Positions 26,033 through 35,579 of a stretch of DNA of 64,000 nucleotides are shown piece after piece. This DNA is from Desulfuromonas sp. CSMB_57 (GTDB lineage: Bacteria; Desulfobacterota; Desulfuromonadia; Desulfuromonadales; Syntrophotaleaceae), in assembly GCF_020194955.2 (NCBI RefSeq), contig NZ_JAFCIY020000001.1, positions 124,001 to 188,000 of the forward strand. Reading direction: 5' to 3'. Position numbers and translations under genes: made by a program. Under the pieces are notes generated by a model, which did no database searches, was not told the DNA's origin, and worked only from the letters and a program-made list of their open reading frames with translations. Each line of letters opens with the position of its first letter. Positions within the stretch are counted from its first letter, which is position 1.

Positions 26033-28813
26033 ATGGATTACAAAGCGACCCTGAATCTGCCTGTCACGGATTTTCCCATGCGCGGCAACCTGCCGCAACG
26101 GGAGCCGGAAATCCTGGAACGCTGGCAGAACCTGGGCCTTTACCGGAAATTGGAAGAACTCGGCCGGGAATTGCCCAACTTTACCCTGCATGACGGCCCG
26201 CCCTATGCCAACGGCCATACCCATATCGGTCACGCCCTCAACAAGATTCTCAAGGATATCGTACTGAAAAGCCGCCGCATGGCCGGCTTTCATGCTCCCT
26301 ACGTGCCCGGCTGGGACTGTCACGGGCTGCCCATCGAGTTAATGGTCGATAAGCAGTTGGGCGATCGCAAACGCTCCATGGACAAGGCGGAAATCCGTCA
26401 GGAATGCCGCAGCTACGCCAGCAAGTGGGTCGCCATCCAGAGCGGCGAATTCGAACGTCTCGGGGTGCTGGGAGAGTGGGACCGGCCCTATCTGACCATG
26501 TCTCACCACTATGAAGCAGCCACTGCCCGGGAATTGGCCCGCTTTGCCGAACGCGGCGGCCTGTACAAGGGGAAAAAGCCGATCCATTGGTGCAGTTGCT
26601 GCGTCACCGCCCTGGCCGAGGCCGAGGTCGAATATGCCGACCACAGTTCGCCGTCCATCTACGTGAAGTTCCCCTTTGCCGACGAGCTGCCGGCAGAACT
26701 GGCGGAACTCGGCGGGCGGCCCCTGTCCTTCGTCATCTGGACCACCACACCCTGGACCATCCCGGCCAATCTGGCGGTCTGTCTCAACCCGAACCTGCCC
26801 TATGCCGTGGTCGAGGTCGGCGCAGAGTTGCTGGTGCTGGCCGAAGGCCTGGTGCCGGCGGTGATGAAGGAGATCGGACAATCGGAATACCGGGTCGTGA
26901 CCACTTTTTCCGCTTCCATCTTCGAGGGCAAGGACTGCCGGCACCCTCTCTATGAACGGGCGTCGCGGCTGATCCTGGGCGATCACGTCACCCTCGAGGC
27001 CGGGACCGGTTGCGTTCATACCGCTCCGGGGCACGGGCAGGAGGACTATGCCGTCGGGCTCAGCTACGGGCTGGAGGTCTACAATCCGGTGGACGATCAC
27101 GGCCGCTTTTACCCGGATGTGGAGTTTTTCGGCGGGCTGAAAATCGGTGAGGCCAACGGCGCCGTCAACGCCAAGTTGCGCGAGGTCGGGGCATTGCTGA
27201 AGGAAGGCACTGTCAGCCACAGTTATCCCCATTGCTGGCGCTGCAAAAAACCCGTTATCTTCCGCGCCACGGAGCAGTGGTTCATCTCCATGGAGGCCAA
27301 CGACCTGCGCGCCAAGGCCCTGGCGCATATCAACGATGTGCAGTGGATTCCGCGCTGGGGCCGGGACCGGATCTACGGCATGGTCGAGAACCGTCCCGAC
27401 TGGTGCATCAGCCGCCAGCGCAGCTGGGGGGTGCCCATCACGACCTTCTACTGCGTCCGCTGCGGGGAAGCCCTGGCCGATGCCCGGGTCATGCACCATG
27501 TGGCCGATCTGTTCGAAGCGGGCGGCAGCGATATCTGGTTCACCCGCGAGGCCCGGGAGCTGATGCCTGACGGCGTGACCTGCCCCGCCTGCGGCAGCGA
27601 TGATTTCCGCAAGGAAATGGACATCCTCGATGTCTGGTTCGATTCCGGCGTGTCCCATGCGGCGGTGCTGGAGCGACGCGACTATCTCAAATGGCCGGCG
27701 GATCTGTATCTCGAAGGCAGCGACCAGCATCGCGGCTGGTTCCATTCCAGCCTGCTGGCTTCCGTCGGCACCCGCGATGCCACCCCCTATCGGGCGGTGC
27801 TGACCCATGGCTTCGTGGTGGACGGGCAGGGCAAGAAGATGTCCAAGTCCGTCGGCAATGTGGTCGCCCCGGAAGAAGTCATCAAGCAGTTTGGAGCGGA
27901 AATCCTGCGACTCTGGGTTGCCGCCCAGGACTATCGGGATGATATCCGCATCAGCAAGGAGATCCTGCAGCGCCTCACCGATGCCTATCGACGCATTCGC
28001 AACACGGCGCGCTACATCCTCGGCAATCTGAGCGATTTCGATCCCGAGCGGGACATGGTGGCGGATGAGGACCTGTTGGAAATCGACCGATGGGCCCTGG
28101 CCAAGCTGGAGGAACTCATTGGGCGGGTGGAACGCTCCTACCAGGAATACGAGTTCCATGTGCTCTATCACGCCGTACACAACTTCTGTAGCGTCGAGAT
28201 GAGCGCCTTCTATCTCGACGTCCTCAAGGACCGACTCTACGCTTCGGCGGCGGGCAGCCGGCTGCGTTGCAGCGCCCAGACCGCCATGTATCGCATTCTC
28301 GAGGCCCTGACCCGGCTTATCGCCCCGGTATTGTCCTTCACCGCCGAGGAGATCTGGAGCCATCTGCCCGGTCGGCGCGAGGAAAGCGTGCATCTGGCGC
28401 GGTTTCCCGAGTTTGTCGGCAGTTATCGCGATGCTGAACTGGAAGAGCGCTTCGAGGAGTTGCTGACGGTTCGGTCGGACGTGGCCAAGGCATTGGAGTT
28501 GGCCCGCAACGACAAGATCATCGGCCATTCCCTGGATGCGAGGGTGTTGTTGGCGGTGCCGGAGGGACCCTGGCGGATCTTGCTGGACCGCTACCGCGAG
28601 GACCTGGCGGCCATGTTCATCGTTTCCCAGGTGGACCTGGTGGCGGCAGTAGACGGCGGCAGGTCTGCCGAAAACGTGCCGGGGATGCAAGTCGGGGTGG
28701 AGAAGGCCCAGGGTGACAAGTGCGAACGATGCTGGAACTATTCGACGACGGTCGGCGACAGTGTCGATCATCCCACGGTCTGCGCCCGTTGCCGCGGCGT
28801 ATTGGAGGTTTGA
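26033..28813 (+). CDS. ileS: Isoleucyl-tRNA synthetase
   Basis: Charges tRNA-Ile. The 926-residue length is normal for bacterial IleS. HIGH-type motif: [26 protein letters not shown] motif: [10 protein letters not shown]. The editing domain (CP1) contains [13 protein letters not shown] and [14 protein letters not shown]. The C-terminal zinc finger is CERCWNY with a second pair CARC. The ribosome site GGGAGG precedes the ATG. The stop codon overlaps the lspA start (TGATG), as often in this gene pair. Confidence 0.98.
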   Translation: MDYKATLNLPVTDFPMRGNLPQREPEILERWQNLGLYRKLEELGRELPNFTLHDGPPYANGHTHIGHALNKILKDIVLKSRRMAGFHAPYVPGWDCHGLPIELMVDKQLGDRKRSMDKAEIRQECRSYASKWVAIQSGEFERLGVLGEWDRPYLTMSHHYEAATARELARFAERGGLYKGKKPIHWCSCCVTALAEAEVEYADHSSPSIYVKFPFADELPAELAELGGRPLSFVIWTTTPWTIPANLAVCLNPNLPYAVVEVGAELLVLAEGLVPAVMKEIGQSEYRVVTTFSASIFEGKDCRHPLYERASRLILGDHVTLEAGTGCVHTAPGHGQEDYAVGLSYGLEVYNPVDDHGRFYPDVEFFGGLKIGEANGAVNAKLREVGALLKEGTVSHSYPHCWRCKKPVIFRATEQWFISMEANDLRAKALAHINDVQWIPRWGRDRIYGMVENRPDWCISRQRSWGVPITTFYCVRCGEALADARVMHHVADLFEAGGSDIWFTREARELMPDGVTCPACGSDDFRKEMDILDVWFDSGVSHAAVLERRDYLKWPADLYLEGSDQHRGWFHSSLLASVGTRDATPYRAVLTHGFVVDGQGKKMSKSVGNVVAPEEVIKQFGAEILRLWVAAQDYRDDIRISKEILQRLTDAYRRIRNTARYILGNLSDFDPERDMVADEDLLEIDRWALAKLEELIGRVERSYQEYEFHVLYHAVHNFCSVEMSAFYLDVLKDRLYASAAGSRLRCSAQTAMYRILEALTRLIAPVLSFTAEEIWSHLPGRREESVHLARFPEFVGSYRDAELEERFEELLTVRSDVAKALELARNDKIIGHSLDARVLLAVPEGPWRILLDRYREDLAAMFIVSQVDLVAAVDGGRSAENVPGMQVGVEKAQGDKCERCWNYSTTVGDSVDHPTVCARCRGVLEV

Positions 28814-29301
28814 TGCGCCGGGTTTCCTACCGCCTGCTGGTGCTGGTGTCCGCAGCCGTGTTGCTGCTCGATCAGCTCACCAAGGAGATCATCATCCGGA
28901 ATCTGGAGCTGTACGAGGCTCTGCCGATACTGCCGAACTTTTTCCACATCACCCATGTGCGCAACCAGGGGGCGGCCTTCGGCATCCTGGCCAACCACGC
29001 CCTGCGCCTGCCGGTGCTGCTCGGCGCCTCGCTGCTGGCGGTGGTCGGTATCTGCTGGTATTACCGGCAGTTTCCACCGGAACGGAGTTGGCTGCGGTGG
29101 GGCCTCAGTTTGATCCTGGGGGGCGCCGTGGGCAATATGATCGACCGGTTGCGCTTCGGCGCGGTCATTGATTTTCTGGATGTGCACTGGTATCAGTATC
29201 ATTGGCCGGCCTTCAATGTCGCCGACAGCGCCATAACCATCGGGGTGGTGCTGTTGCTGGTGGATTGCTGGCGGCCGGGCCACCAAGGCACGGCATCCTG
29301 A
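28813..29301 (+). CDS. lspA: Lipoprotein signal peptidase (signal peptidase II)
   Basis: A 162-residue inner-membrane aspartyl protease that removes signal peptides from prolipoproteins; this window encodes several. Four hydrophobic helices are present. The catalytic Asp residues are in GNMIDRLRFGAVIDFLDVHW and FNVADSAI, and the conserved NQGAAFGIL is present. The start ATG overlaps the ileS stop as TGATG with GGAGG five bases upstream, implying translational coupling. A strong terminator follows. Confidence 0.97.
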   Translation: MRRVSYRLLVLVSAAVLLLDQLTKEIIIRNLELYEALPILPNFFHITHVRNQGAAFGILANHALRLPVLLGASLLAVVGICWYYRQFPPERSWLRWGLSLILGGAVGNMIDRLRFGAVIDFLDVHWYQYHWPAFNVADSAITIGVVLLLVDCWRPGHQGTAS

Positions 29302-29317
29302 AGCCTATAACAAGGCG

Positions 29318-29351
29318 AGGCGGCCGGTACCTGGGTACCGGCCGCCTTTTT
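29318..29351 (+). terminator. Rho-independent terminator of ileS-lspA
   Basis: A perfect 14-bp stem (AGGCGGCCGGTACC and its complement) with a two-base gap between the arms, followed by TTTT. It also lies at the stop of the convergent rhomboid gene. Confidence 0.88.
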
Positions 29352-30342
29352 AATGGCTGGTCAGGGCGGCGTACCAGGCCAGGATCACGAGCAACAGGCT
29401 GGTGAGTCCCAATAGACGGCCGAGCAGGGGGTTGGGCAAGGTGTGTGCAAGTCTTGGCGCCGCCATGGCGCCGAGCAGCAAGCCGGCCAAAAAGCCGCAC
29501 AGATGGGCACCCAGGTCGGTCTGCTCACCGGAGGTACCCAGCAGCCCCAACAGGGCCAGGCCGGACAGCAGCGGCAGGAGCCAGGTGCGGCCGCTGCTCT
29601 GCTTCATTTCCGGCAACCGCAGTGCCGCCAGGATGCCTACTGTAGCGAACACGGCAGTAGACGCCCCGACGGAACTATGGTGCAGGGGTTGCAGCAGGCT
29701 GTTGCCGGCATTGCCCAGCGTACCGCCGACCAGGATCAGCAGCCAGGCCGGTCCGTTGCCGAGGCGCCGACAGAGGCAGAACGCGAACACTCCGCCGATG
29801 AGCAGATTGCCCGCCAGATGCTGGCCGTCGCTGTGCAGGGTCAGGGCCGTGAGCAGCCGCCACCATTGGCCGTCGCGAATGGCGGCGACGGAGGCGGCCC
29901 CCTGTCGCAGCCAGATCCAGGGTGCGCCGGGCAGAACGAAGAGATCGAGACGGATCAGGTTGTGAAACAGGGCCAGGGCCGCCAGCACCGTGGCGGTGGG
30001 CCAGGCATCGGCCGCTGCCGAAGGGATGGCGGATACCGGCGGCCAGTCGCGGTTTTCCACCTCGAATAATTGCAGTTCCAACAAGGCCGAATCATAATCC
30101 GGCTCGCGGACAAAGAGCCGCCAGCCCCTGGCCAGGGGTGTGAATTGGCTGGACAGCCCGCGGGCCTGCAGGGTCAGTTGCCAGGCCCGGGCCCGCTCCG
30201 CGGACAGGGGGCGACGCAGTTCCGCCCTGACCCGGTGTGGGTCAATCTCGACCCAGTCCGACATCTCTGCATCTGGCCCATCTGGAAGATCGACGCTGTA
30301 TTCTGCGTCGATGGCGGCCCGCCGGTAACTATCCTCATTCAT
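29350..30342 (-). CDS. Rhomboid-family intramembrane serine protease
   Basis: A polytopic protease (330 aa from the chosen start). After a soluble N-terminal domain of about 130 residues, a set of membrane helices contains the catalytic Ser in SSVGASTAVFATVG and the catalytic His in LGAHLCGFLAGLLLG; the TLHSDGQHLAGNLLIGG segment carries the conserved His-Asn region. The ATG at 30342 has GGAAG five bases upstream; an alternative ATG four codons earlier (30354) lacks a good site. Substrates are unknown. It is divergent from the DUF4911 gene. Confidence 0.88.
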   Translation of the reverse strand: MNEDSYRRAAIDAEYSVDLPDGPDAEMSDWVEIDPHRVRAELRRPLSAERARAWQLTLQARGLSSQFTPLARGWRLFVREPDYDSALLELQLFEVENRDWPPVSAIPSAAADAWPTATVLAALALFHNLIRLDLFVLPGAPWIWLRQGAASVAAIRDGQWWRLLTALTLHSDGQHLAGNLLIGGVFAFCLCRRLGNGPAWLLILVGGTLGNAGNSLLQPLHHSSVGASTAVFATVGILAALRLPEMKQSSGRTWLLPLLSGLALLGLLGTSGEQTDLGAHLCGFLAGLLLGAMAAPRLAHTLPNPLLGRLLGLTSLLLVILAWYAALTSH

Positions 30343-30382
30343 ATCCGCTTCCATCGCCCGGAATGCCTGAAAGGAAGCCCAT

Positions 30383-30631
30383 ATGGGCGAAAAACTTGAG
30401 AAACGCTACTTCATTTGCCCTCGCCGCGATATCTCCTATCTGCGATTCCTCCTCGAAGCCTATGACGGGTTGGCGTTTTTTCGCACCCTTGAGCCTGCTA
30501 CCGGTCTGGTGGAGGTCATCTATCCCGGGTCCCGCCATCGCGATGCCGAGGATTTGCTGAGGGCCTTGGAAAAAGAACTGCAGCTGCGTCCCTGCGCTCC
30601 CCCCGCCGCATATTTGCTGCCCCCCATCTAG
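30383..30631 (+). CDS. DUF4911 protein
   Basis: An 82-residue protein matching the DUF4911 type: RYFICPRRDISYLRFLLEAYDGLAFFRTL followed by VIYPGSRHRDAEDLL. The family is small, cytoplasmic and uncharacterised. AAAGGA lies upstream of the ATG. The stop codon TAG is the TAG of the CTAG that begins the decayed repeat copy C, the same arrangement as at the malQ end. Confidence 0.75.
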   Translation: MGEKLEKRYFICPRRDISYLRFLLEAYDGLAFFRTLEPATGLVEVIYPGSRHRDAEDLLRALEKELQLRPCAPPAAYLLPPI

Positions 30632-30790
30632 AGCCCCGTGCGATGAGTCCTGCCTTCAAATCCCGCCCTTTTGGTTGTTGGCTGCGTTCCGTCTTCTCGG
30701 CTCAACTCTGGCTAGGCCTGGGGCGCCGCGTCTTGCCGGCAACCAAACTCTCTCAGAATTTCCGGAGACGACTAACCGTGTGGGATCCTA
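30628..30790. repeat. Decayed family 1 palindromic element, copy C
   Basis: Aligns along its whole length with copies A and B (shared runs include TTCAAAT, GGCTGCGTTCCGTCTTCTCG and CTAACCGTG) but with many substitutions. The outer inverted repeats are broken, so this is an older insertion. The left CTAG overlaps the DUF4911 stop codon; the right end has decayed to CTAT. Confidence 0.75.
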
Positions 30791-30846
30791 TCCTGACCTG
30801 ACCTGCCGGCTGTCGCCGATAGGTCTTGCGGAAAGGAGTTTTTTGA

Positions 30847-31863
30847 TCAATCGGTATTGTGCAATGCGATGGACCAGGTCTCCGGCCGGGCCAGGTTTTT
30901 CATAAAAAGGGTGAAGGGGAGCTCCTGCCCAGGCTCTACTTGTCGACTCTCGGTTCTGAACAGCCGGTTCTTCCAATGAGTGGAGGTCTCCATGGGAAGG
31001 GTATCGATAGCGATTTCGTCATCGAAGACAATGCGGAAATATAGGCAAAGACCATCCATTCTGCCTCTTCGGACGATTTTTTTCGTTTGGGTCAAGGAGG
31101 TCGGAAAATCAGCCTGAAAGTCTTCTGCATTCATGTCAAAGGCCAGTATTGGTTCAGGGTTGGCGAGCAGGGCATTGATTGAGTGAGGTGGAATATTAGT
31201 GAAGCCATAGTCCTTCAGTTTGTACGGCTGGATGATAGGATCGTTTTTGAGCCGTCTAAAATCAATTCCGTGAAGATGCTGTTCCCAGATAAAAGGCACA
31301 CGATAGGTTTCTTTCAATGAAACAGGTTCAATATAAAGTTCGAATTTTCCAGGTAGAATGATTCCATCCTTCTTTAAAATCCTTTCTTTCAAATCAAGTA
31401 TATTTTCCAGCATATCCTCTTCGAAAAGATCATCACCAACCTGTTCGTGCAGGATGACGTCAACATTTTCAATGGGATTAAAAGAGAAACTGCTTTCTTT
31501 AATAAATTCGATTTTGTCAATATTGTTGAGGATGGCAATTTTTTTCGCAACTTCGATGAATTCCGAATGGTCAATGGCATATATTTTTTCTGGATTCTGC
31601 TGCGCGGCAAACAAGGACAAGATACCTGTTCCGGTGCCAAGGTCGAGCACGATGTCCCCAGGTTTTACATAACGTTTGATCGCTTGATGATAGCTGTCGA
31701 CCCGGATAGTGTCGGCTACCATGATTTCATGTTCCTGAAGATCGCTGAAGTCTTTGGCGTTTTGGAGGGAATAGAGGGTTTTGGCAATCCATTTTCGCGA
31801 TTTCAGGAATTGAATGCCCAAGAGTAGAAAGCGCCGGAAAAATCTCTTGCAAGTTGTTAACAT
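30847..31863 (-). CDS. Protein arginine methyltransferase-like SAM-dependent methyltransferase
   Basis: A 338-residue enzyme with the hallmarks of type I protein arginine methyltransferases, unusual in bacteria. A helix at about 51-62 reads DTIRVDSYHQAI. SAM motif I is VLDLGTGTGILSLFAA at 72-87. The double-E loop HEQVGDDLFEEDML has Glu140 and Glu149 at the nine-residue spacing of PRMT1. The THW loop is STHWKNRLF at 294-302. A beta-barrel-like C-terminal half follows. The gene is visibly AT-rich and Lys/Ile-rich compared with its neighbours and lies beside a decayed repeat, which suggests horizontal transfer. The start ATG has GGAG nine bases upstream. Substrate is unknown. Confidence 0.82.
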   Translation of the reverse strand: MLTTCKRFFRRFLLLGIQFLKSRKWIAKTLYSLQNAKDFSDLQEHEIMVADTIRVDSYHQAIKRYVKPGDIVLDLGTGTGILSLFAAQQNPEKIYAIDHSEFIEVAKKIAILNNIDKIEFIKESSFSFNPIENVDVILHEQVGDDLFEEDMLENILDLKERILKKDGIILPGKFELYIEPVSLKETYRVPFIWEQHLHGIDFRRLKNDPIIQPYKLKDYGFTNIPPHSINALLANPEPILAFDMNAEDFQADFPTSLTQTKKIVRRGRMDGLCLYFRIVFDDEIAIDTLPMETSTHWKNRLFRTESRQVEPGQELPFTLFMKNLARPETWSIALHNTD

Positions 31864-32084
31864 GTAAGGGATCTCCGTATTTGGGGGATGAAATCGAAAT
31901 TGGAGCTTCGACCATGAAACATGGTTGCGGACCTAATCAAGATTATACATAAATTTACCTGGGGTGCATTTCAGAAAGGCTTGCATCGCCTGATGGTTAC
32001 GGTAGGCTTGTTGTCGTATGGAAGAATTTTAGCCTATGACTATGAACAGTCTGCCAGTCGCGTCATGCGGGAAAGGAACAACAA

Positions 32085-32717
32085 ATGGCCAAGGTACTGT
32101 GCATCATCGCCAGCCCTCGAGATGAATCCTGGTCAAGTCGGCTAGCCGATGGTTTTTTGACGACCTATCGCCAACTCCACCCCCAGGACAGCATTGAAAT
32201 GCTGGATCTGTTCTCTGCCGACATACCGCCCTTTACGGCGCCCCAGGCGGCAGCCAAATATGCTGTTCTGGGCGGTCAGGAACCCCGGGATCGGGCCCAG
32301 GCCGCCTGGGTCGAAGTGATACGCACTATCGAGCATTTCAAAAGTTTCGACAAGTATGTTCTGGCCTCGCCCATGTGGAACTTCAGCATCCCTTATCGGC
32401 TCAAACAGTATCTCGATGTCATCGTACAGCCCGGCCTGACGTTCAAATTTGTTCCGGAGCAGGGTTATGTCGGACTGGTCACGGGGCGTCCCCTGCTGTT
32501 GCTCCTGGCGCGGGGAGGCACCTATGGTGCCGGCAATCCCTGTGAAACCATGGATTTCCAGGAGAGCTATCTGCGGGCCATCGCCGGCTTCATCGGCATC
32601 ACCGACATCCATGCCGTGCGGGTGGAAAACACTTTAATGGAAACTCCCGAACAGGTTGAAGAAAGGCTGCAGGCAGCAATTCGAGAGGCCGGGCGGTTGG
32701 CCGAAAAGTTTGCCTGA
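32085..32717 (+). CDS. azoR: FMN-dependent NADH-azoreductase
   Basis: A 210-residue flavodoxin-like quinone/azo reductase. The FMN-binding N-terminus is ASPRDESWSSRLADGF, the second flavin loop is ASPMWNFSIPYRLKQYLDVI, and the C-terminal loop is LARGGTYGAG. AzoR enzymes reduce quinones and azo compounds with two electrons, giving protection from thiol and quinone stress. The sequence just upstream is relatively AT-rich and holds the shared promoter region with the divergent methyltransferase gene. Confidence 0.93.
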   Translation: MAKVLCIIASPRDESWSSRLADGFLTTYRQLHPQDSIEMLDLFSADIPPFTAPQAAAKYAVLGGQEPRDRAQAAWVEVIRTIEHFKSFDKYVLASPMWNFSIPYRLKQYLDVIVQPGLTFKFVPEQGYVGLVTGRPLLLLLARGGTYGAGNPCETMDFQESYLRAIAGFIGITDIHAVRVENTLMETPEQVEERLQAAIREAGRLAEKFA

Positions 32718-32758
32718 TGCCGTCCCGGTGACCAAGGATCCGGTTTGCTGCCTCAAGG

Positions 32759-33943
32759 TTACCAGGATCTTGGTCCCGGTCGGCCGCGCTGGCCCGGTTG
32801 CCGCCTGTCTTCCTGACTGGAGCGGCCATCATAGCTTGGCCGATTCTGCTGCTGAGGGCGATGCTCCGGTTGGCGCTGCATCTGGCGGTTATCGCCTCCC
32901 GTCTGCTGGCGCCAGTTCTGTTGCTGGAAGCTTTGGTCCTGTTGGGGGGCCGCCGGTTGACGGGGATGCCCATCCTGCTGTGGCTGGTTCTGCTGAATGG
33001 GCTGTTCCTGTCGGCGGAACCTCTGCTGGTCACCTCGTCCATCCTGTTGCGGCCAAGTTTGCTGCCGGAAGGGATCCTCCTGGCGGTTTCCGGGATTTTG
33101 CGTGCCGCGGCCGTCCGGTCGCGGACGCTCAAGCTGCCGCGGCGGGCCGTCCTGGCGATGGGGGCCGATATGGCGGATACGATCATCCCGGCGCCAACGA
33201 GTGTCGGTCGCCGGACGCGGTTGGGTCGCCGGACGGCTTGGCGTCGGGCGTAGAACGCGGATCTCGTTGTGGCGGTGAGTCCGGGGGTGCCAGGATGGCG
33301 GTTGGTACCGATACGGCGGCCGGACGATGACCCGCTCCCGCAGCGCCCGCGGATGGCGACGGTAAAAGGTCCGTCCATCCAGATAATGGGTCCCGTAATA
33401 ACGGTGGCCGCTACGATGGATATAGCTGAAGCTGAGGTAGATGTTGTACGGGTAATAGGGAGTATACAAACCGGCCGGGAAGTAGTAGTAACGCTCCGGA
33501 TAATACCCCGGATAATAGTAATACTGATCGAGGTAGGCCTGCACCGGAGGCGCCGCAGGGTAGGTTTCTGCTTGTGGTACCGCCAAGTCTTCATCCAGAT
33601 CATCGCTCACGATCTGCCAGGAACCGTCCGGTTGCCTGCAAGCCGTACCGTATCCCTGCTCTTCCCGCCCGCCGATGATGATGGTGGTGACGAATTCGCG
33701 ACAAGGTTGACCCTGGTCGTCATCATAGGTGGCGATGGGCATGACCACCCCCGAGCGCCCGGTGTCGGGATTGACCCAGTCAGAAGCCTGGTTGCTCGGA
33801 TTGTTTTCCAGGGCATATTGGAAGGTATCGTACATGGCCTGTTGTTCCGGCGCATCCAGGCCGTTATATGGCTGCGCCAGGCTGCCGGTTGTACCGGCCA
33901 GGATGACAGTCAGAACCGTCAATATGGAAATCATCCCTTTCAT
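32759..33943 (-). CDS. Secreted surface-antigen-like protein with Tyr-rich and Gln/Arg-rich tail
   Basis: A 394-residue secreted protein. After a signal peptide (ISILTVLTVILAGTTGSLA) comes a domain resembling rickettsial 17-kDa/RT0821-type surface antigens: WVNPDTGRSGVVMPI, then CREFVTTIIIGG and YGTACRQPDGSWQIV. The middle (about 125-200) is very rich in Tyr and Pro (YYYYPGYYPERYYYFP). The C-terminal half is low-complexity Gln/Arg/Pro/Asp. The start at 33943 follows GAGGAG. The tail could bind polymers, mineral surfaces or nucleic acid; this is speculative. Confidence 0.78.
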   Translation of the reverse strand: MKGMISILTVLTVILAGTTGSLAQPYNGLDAPEQQAMYDTFQYALENNPSNQASDWVNPDTGRSGVVMPIATYDDDQGQPCREFVTTIIIGGREEQGYGTACRQPDGSWQIVSDDLDEDLAVPQAETYPAAPPVQAYLDQYYYYPGYYPERYYYFPAGLYTPYYPYNIYLSFSYIHRSGHRYYGTHYLDGRTFYRRHPRALRERVIVRPPYRYQPPSWHPRTHRHNEIRVLRPTPSRPATQPRPATDTRWRRDDRIRHIGPHRQDGPPRQLERPRPDGRGTQNPGNRQEDPFRQQTWPQQDGRGDQQRFRRQEQPIQQNQPQQDGHPRQPAAPQQDQSFQQQNWRQQTGGDNRQMQRQPEHRPQQQNRPSYDGRSSQEDRRQPGQRGRPGPRSW

Positions 33944-34171
33944 TTTCGCTCTCCTCGTCGCCAGATGAACCTGCCCGCCGCCCCGCCGGACATCCTGCTC
34001 CATGGCCGGTTCGGCGTGGGGCCATTGGCACAGGCCGGTTGTTTTTCGGATTGCCTGTCATGCCTGTATTTTTGGTTTTTCGACGAATATCCCACCCAAA
34101 GGGTTTACCGAATCTTGGCTAAAATTCGGTCAGGGGAAAAAAGAGCGAAGTTTGACAAAACTTGCCGTGTT

Positions 34172-35473
34172 TCAGCCCAAGGCCTTGATCGCTTGCATCA
34201 ACTCGGCGAGGGTCAGTTTCCGCTGGAGGGGTTTGCCGAATCCATCATCATCGCGGCGGTAAAGATCGAAGAGAGCTTCTTTGGCGGCACTACCTTTTCG
34301 TACGCCGATGATGCCGCAATGGGCCAGTTGCGGCTGCGAACAGCTGTTGGGACAGCCGGCGACGGCCCAATCCAGTGAACGCCCCTGTTCCCCAAGGATT
34401 TTGGCAAGCTGCCTGGCCACGTCGCGGGTCGGCACCAGGCCCTTCGGGCAGGCATGGCTGCCCGGGCAGACCCGGCAGTTCAGTGCCGAACCATCCAGCG
34501 GCACTCCGGCGGCCTGCAGAGCCTGTTTCAGGGGGCGGGGGTCCAACTCGGCCGCCAGGGAGATCAACAGGTTCTGCTCGGGGCTGATGGCCAGGAAGCC
34601 GTCCCCAAGGCGTCGAACCAAACCGGCAACTTGACGCAAATCGGCGGACGGGAGCTGCCCGGCAAACACCGGCAGTTCGATCCAGCCGCCGGCACCGGGC
34701 GCCGTGGACGCATCCAGCACCTCGTCCAGGGGGCCGATGACGGGGCAAGGTTGACTGCCACGGGTTTCCCGGGCCAACAGGGCGCGGAATTCCCGTTCGC
34801 CGATGTCGGCGAGGAGATGTTTGAGGCGTTTGCCGGGTGGTGCATGGTGCAGGTAAACCTTGATTACCCCCTCGATGAGAGGCAGCAGGCGCTCAAAAGG
34901 CACCCGACCCGCCAACAGAAACCCTTCCCGCGGTTGTGCCCCAAGCCCACCGGCCACCCAAACATCGCACAGATCGCGCCCATCTTCGCGGTCCAAATAC
35001 ACCATGGCCAGGTCCTGGGCCAGGTGGCGAGCCCCTTGATAGCCGTCTTCAATGCCTATCTTGAACTTCTTCGGCAGTCCTTCAAAATGGGGATTGCCTG
35101 AAAAGTGCTGGTGCAGGCGCCGGACCAGGGCCTGGATGCGGGTATACCGTTCCCCCTCCGATGGGGCGCAGGCGATGCTGCGGACCGCACCTCCGCAGGC
35201 GCCGCGGGTGGTCAGTCCGACGGTTTGCAGACGCCGGAAGACGGGCGACAAGGACTCGCCGCGCAGACCATGCAATTCCAGGCTGCCGCGGCAGGTCAGA
35301 TGCAGGATGCCTGTTGAATAACTGTCCGACAGATCGCAGATCACTTCGGCCTGCAGCGCCGACAGCAGGCCGCCCGGCAGCTTGAGGCGCAGCATCAGAT
35401 CCCCGTTCGTGTTCTGTTGATAGATGCCGTCGAGCTTGAGGGTCCGGTAGTCGGGGCTTTGGGTGTCGCTCAT
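34172..35473 (-). CDS. Siroheme/[4Fe-4S] nitrite/sulfite reductase-family protein
   Basis: A 433-residue ferredoxin-type nitrite/sulfite reductase homologue. Two half-domains are present. The cluster-siroheme motif is CPGSHAC (Cys-x5-Cys) followed by GCPNSCSQPQLAHCG (Cys-x3-Cys). Placement behind cysH-cysD-cysN on the same strand indicates assimilatory sulfite reduction to sulfide as the last step of the pathway. It is somewhat shorter than plant-type sulfite reductase and could also be a nitrite reductase or CobG-like protein, but context favours sulfite. Confidence 0.82.
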   Translation of the reverse strand: MSDTQSPDYRTLKLDGIYQQNTNGDLMLRLKLPGGLLSALQAEVICDLSDSYSTGILHLTCRGSLELHGLRGESLSPVFRRLQTVGLTTRGACGGAVRSIACAPSEGERYTRIQALVRRLHQHFSGNPHFEGLPKKFKIGIEDGYQGARHLAQDLAMVYLDREDGRDLCDVWVAGGLGAQPREGFLLAGRVPFERLLPLIEGVIKVYLHHAPPGKRLKHLLADIGEREFRALLARETRGSQPCPVIGPLDEVLDASTAPGAGGWIELPVFAGQLPSADLRQVAGLVRRLGDGFLAISPEQNLLISLAAELDPRPLKQALQAAGVPLDGSALNCRVCPGSHACPKGLVPTRDVARQLAKILGEQGRSLDWAVAGCPNSCSQPQLAHCGIIGVRKGSAAKEALFDLYRRDDDGFGKPLQRKLTLAELMQAIKALG

Positions 35474-35579
35474 GGGGCCAAGTCCTTGTTCAGGGAATGA
35501 AATAAAAGTATGCCATCGGGGTCAGGATGGCCGGCGCCGTGCGCCGGCCGCTTTTCGAGCCGATCATCCTCCTGCGTGC

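Noticed and set aside
26339-28771. 810-codon open frame antisense to ileS
   Set aside because: Shadow frame caused by the GC-rich codon bias of ileS; no domain signature.
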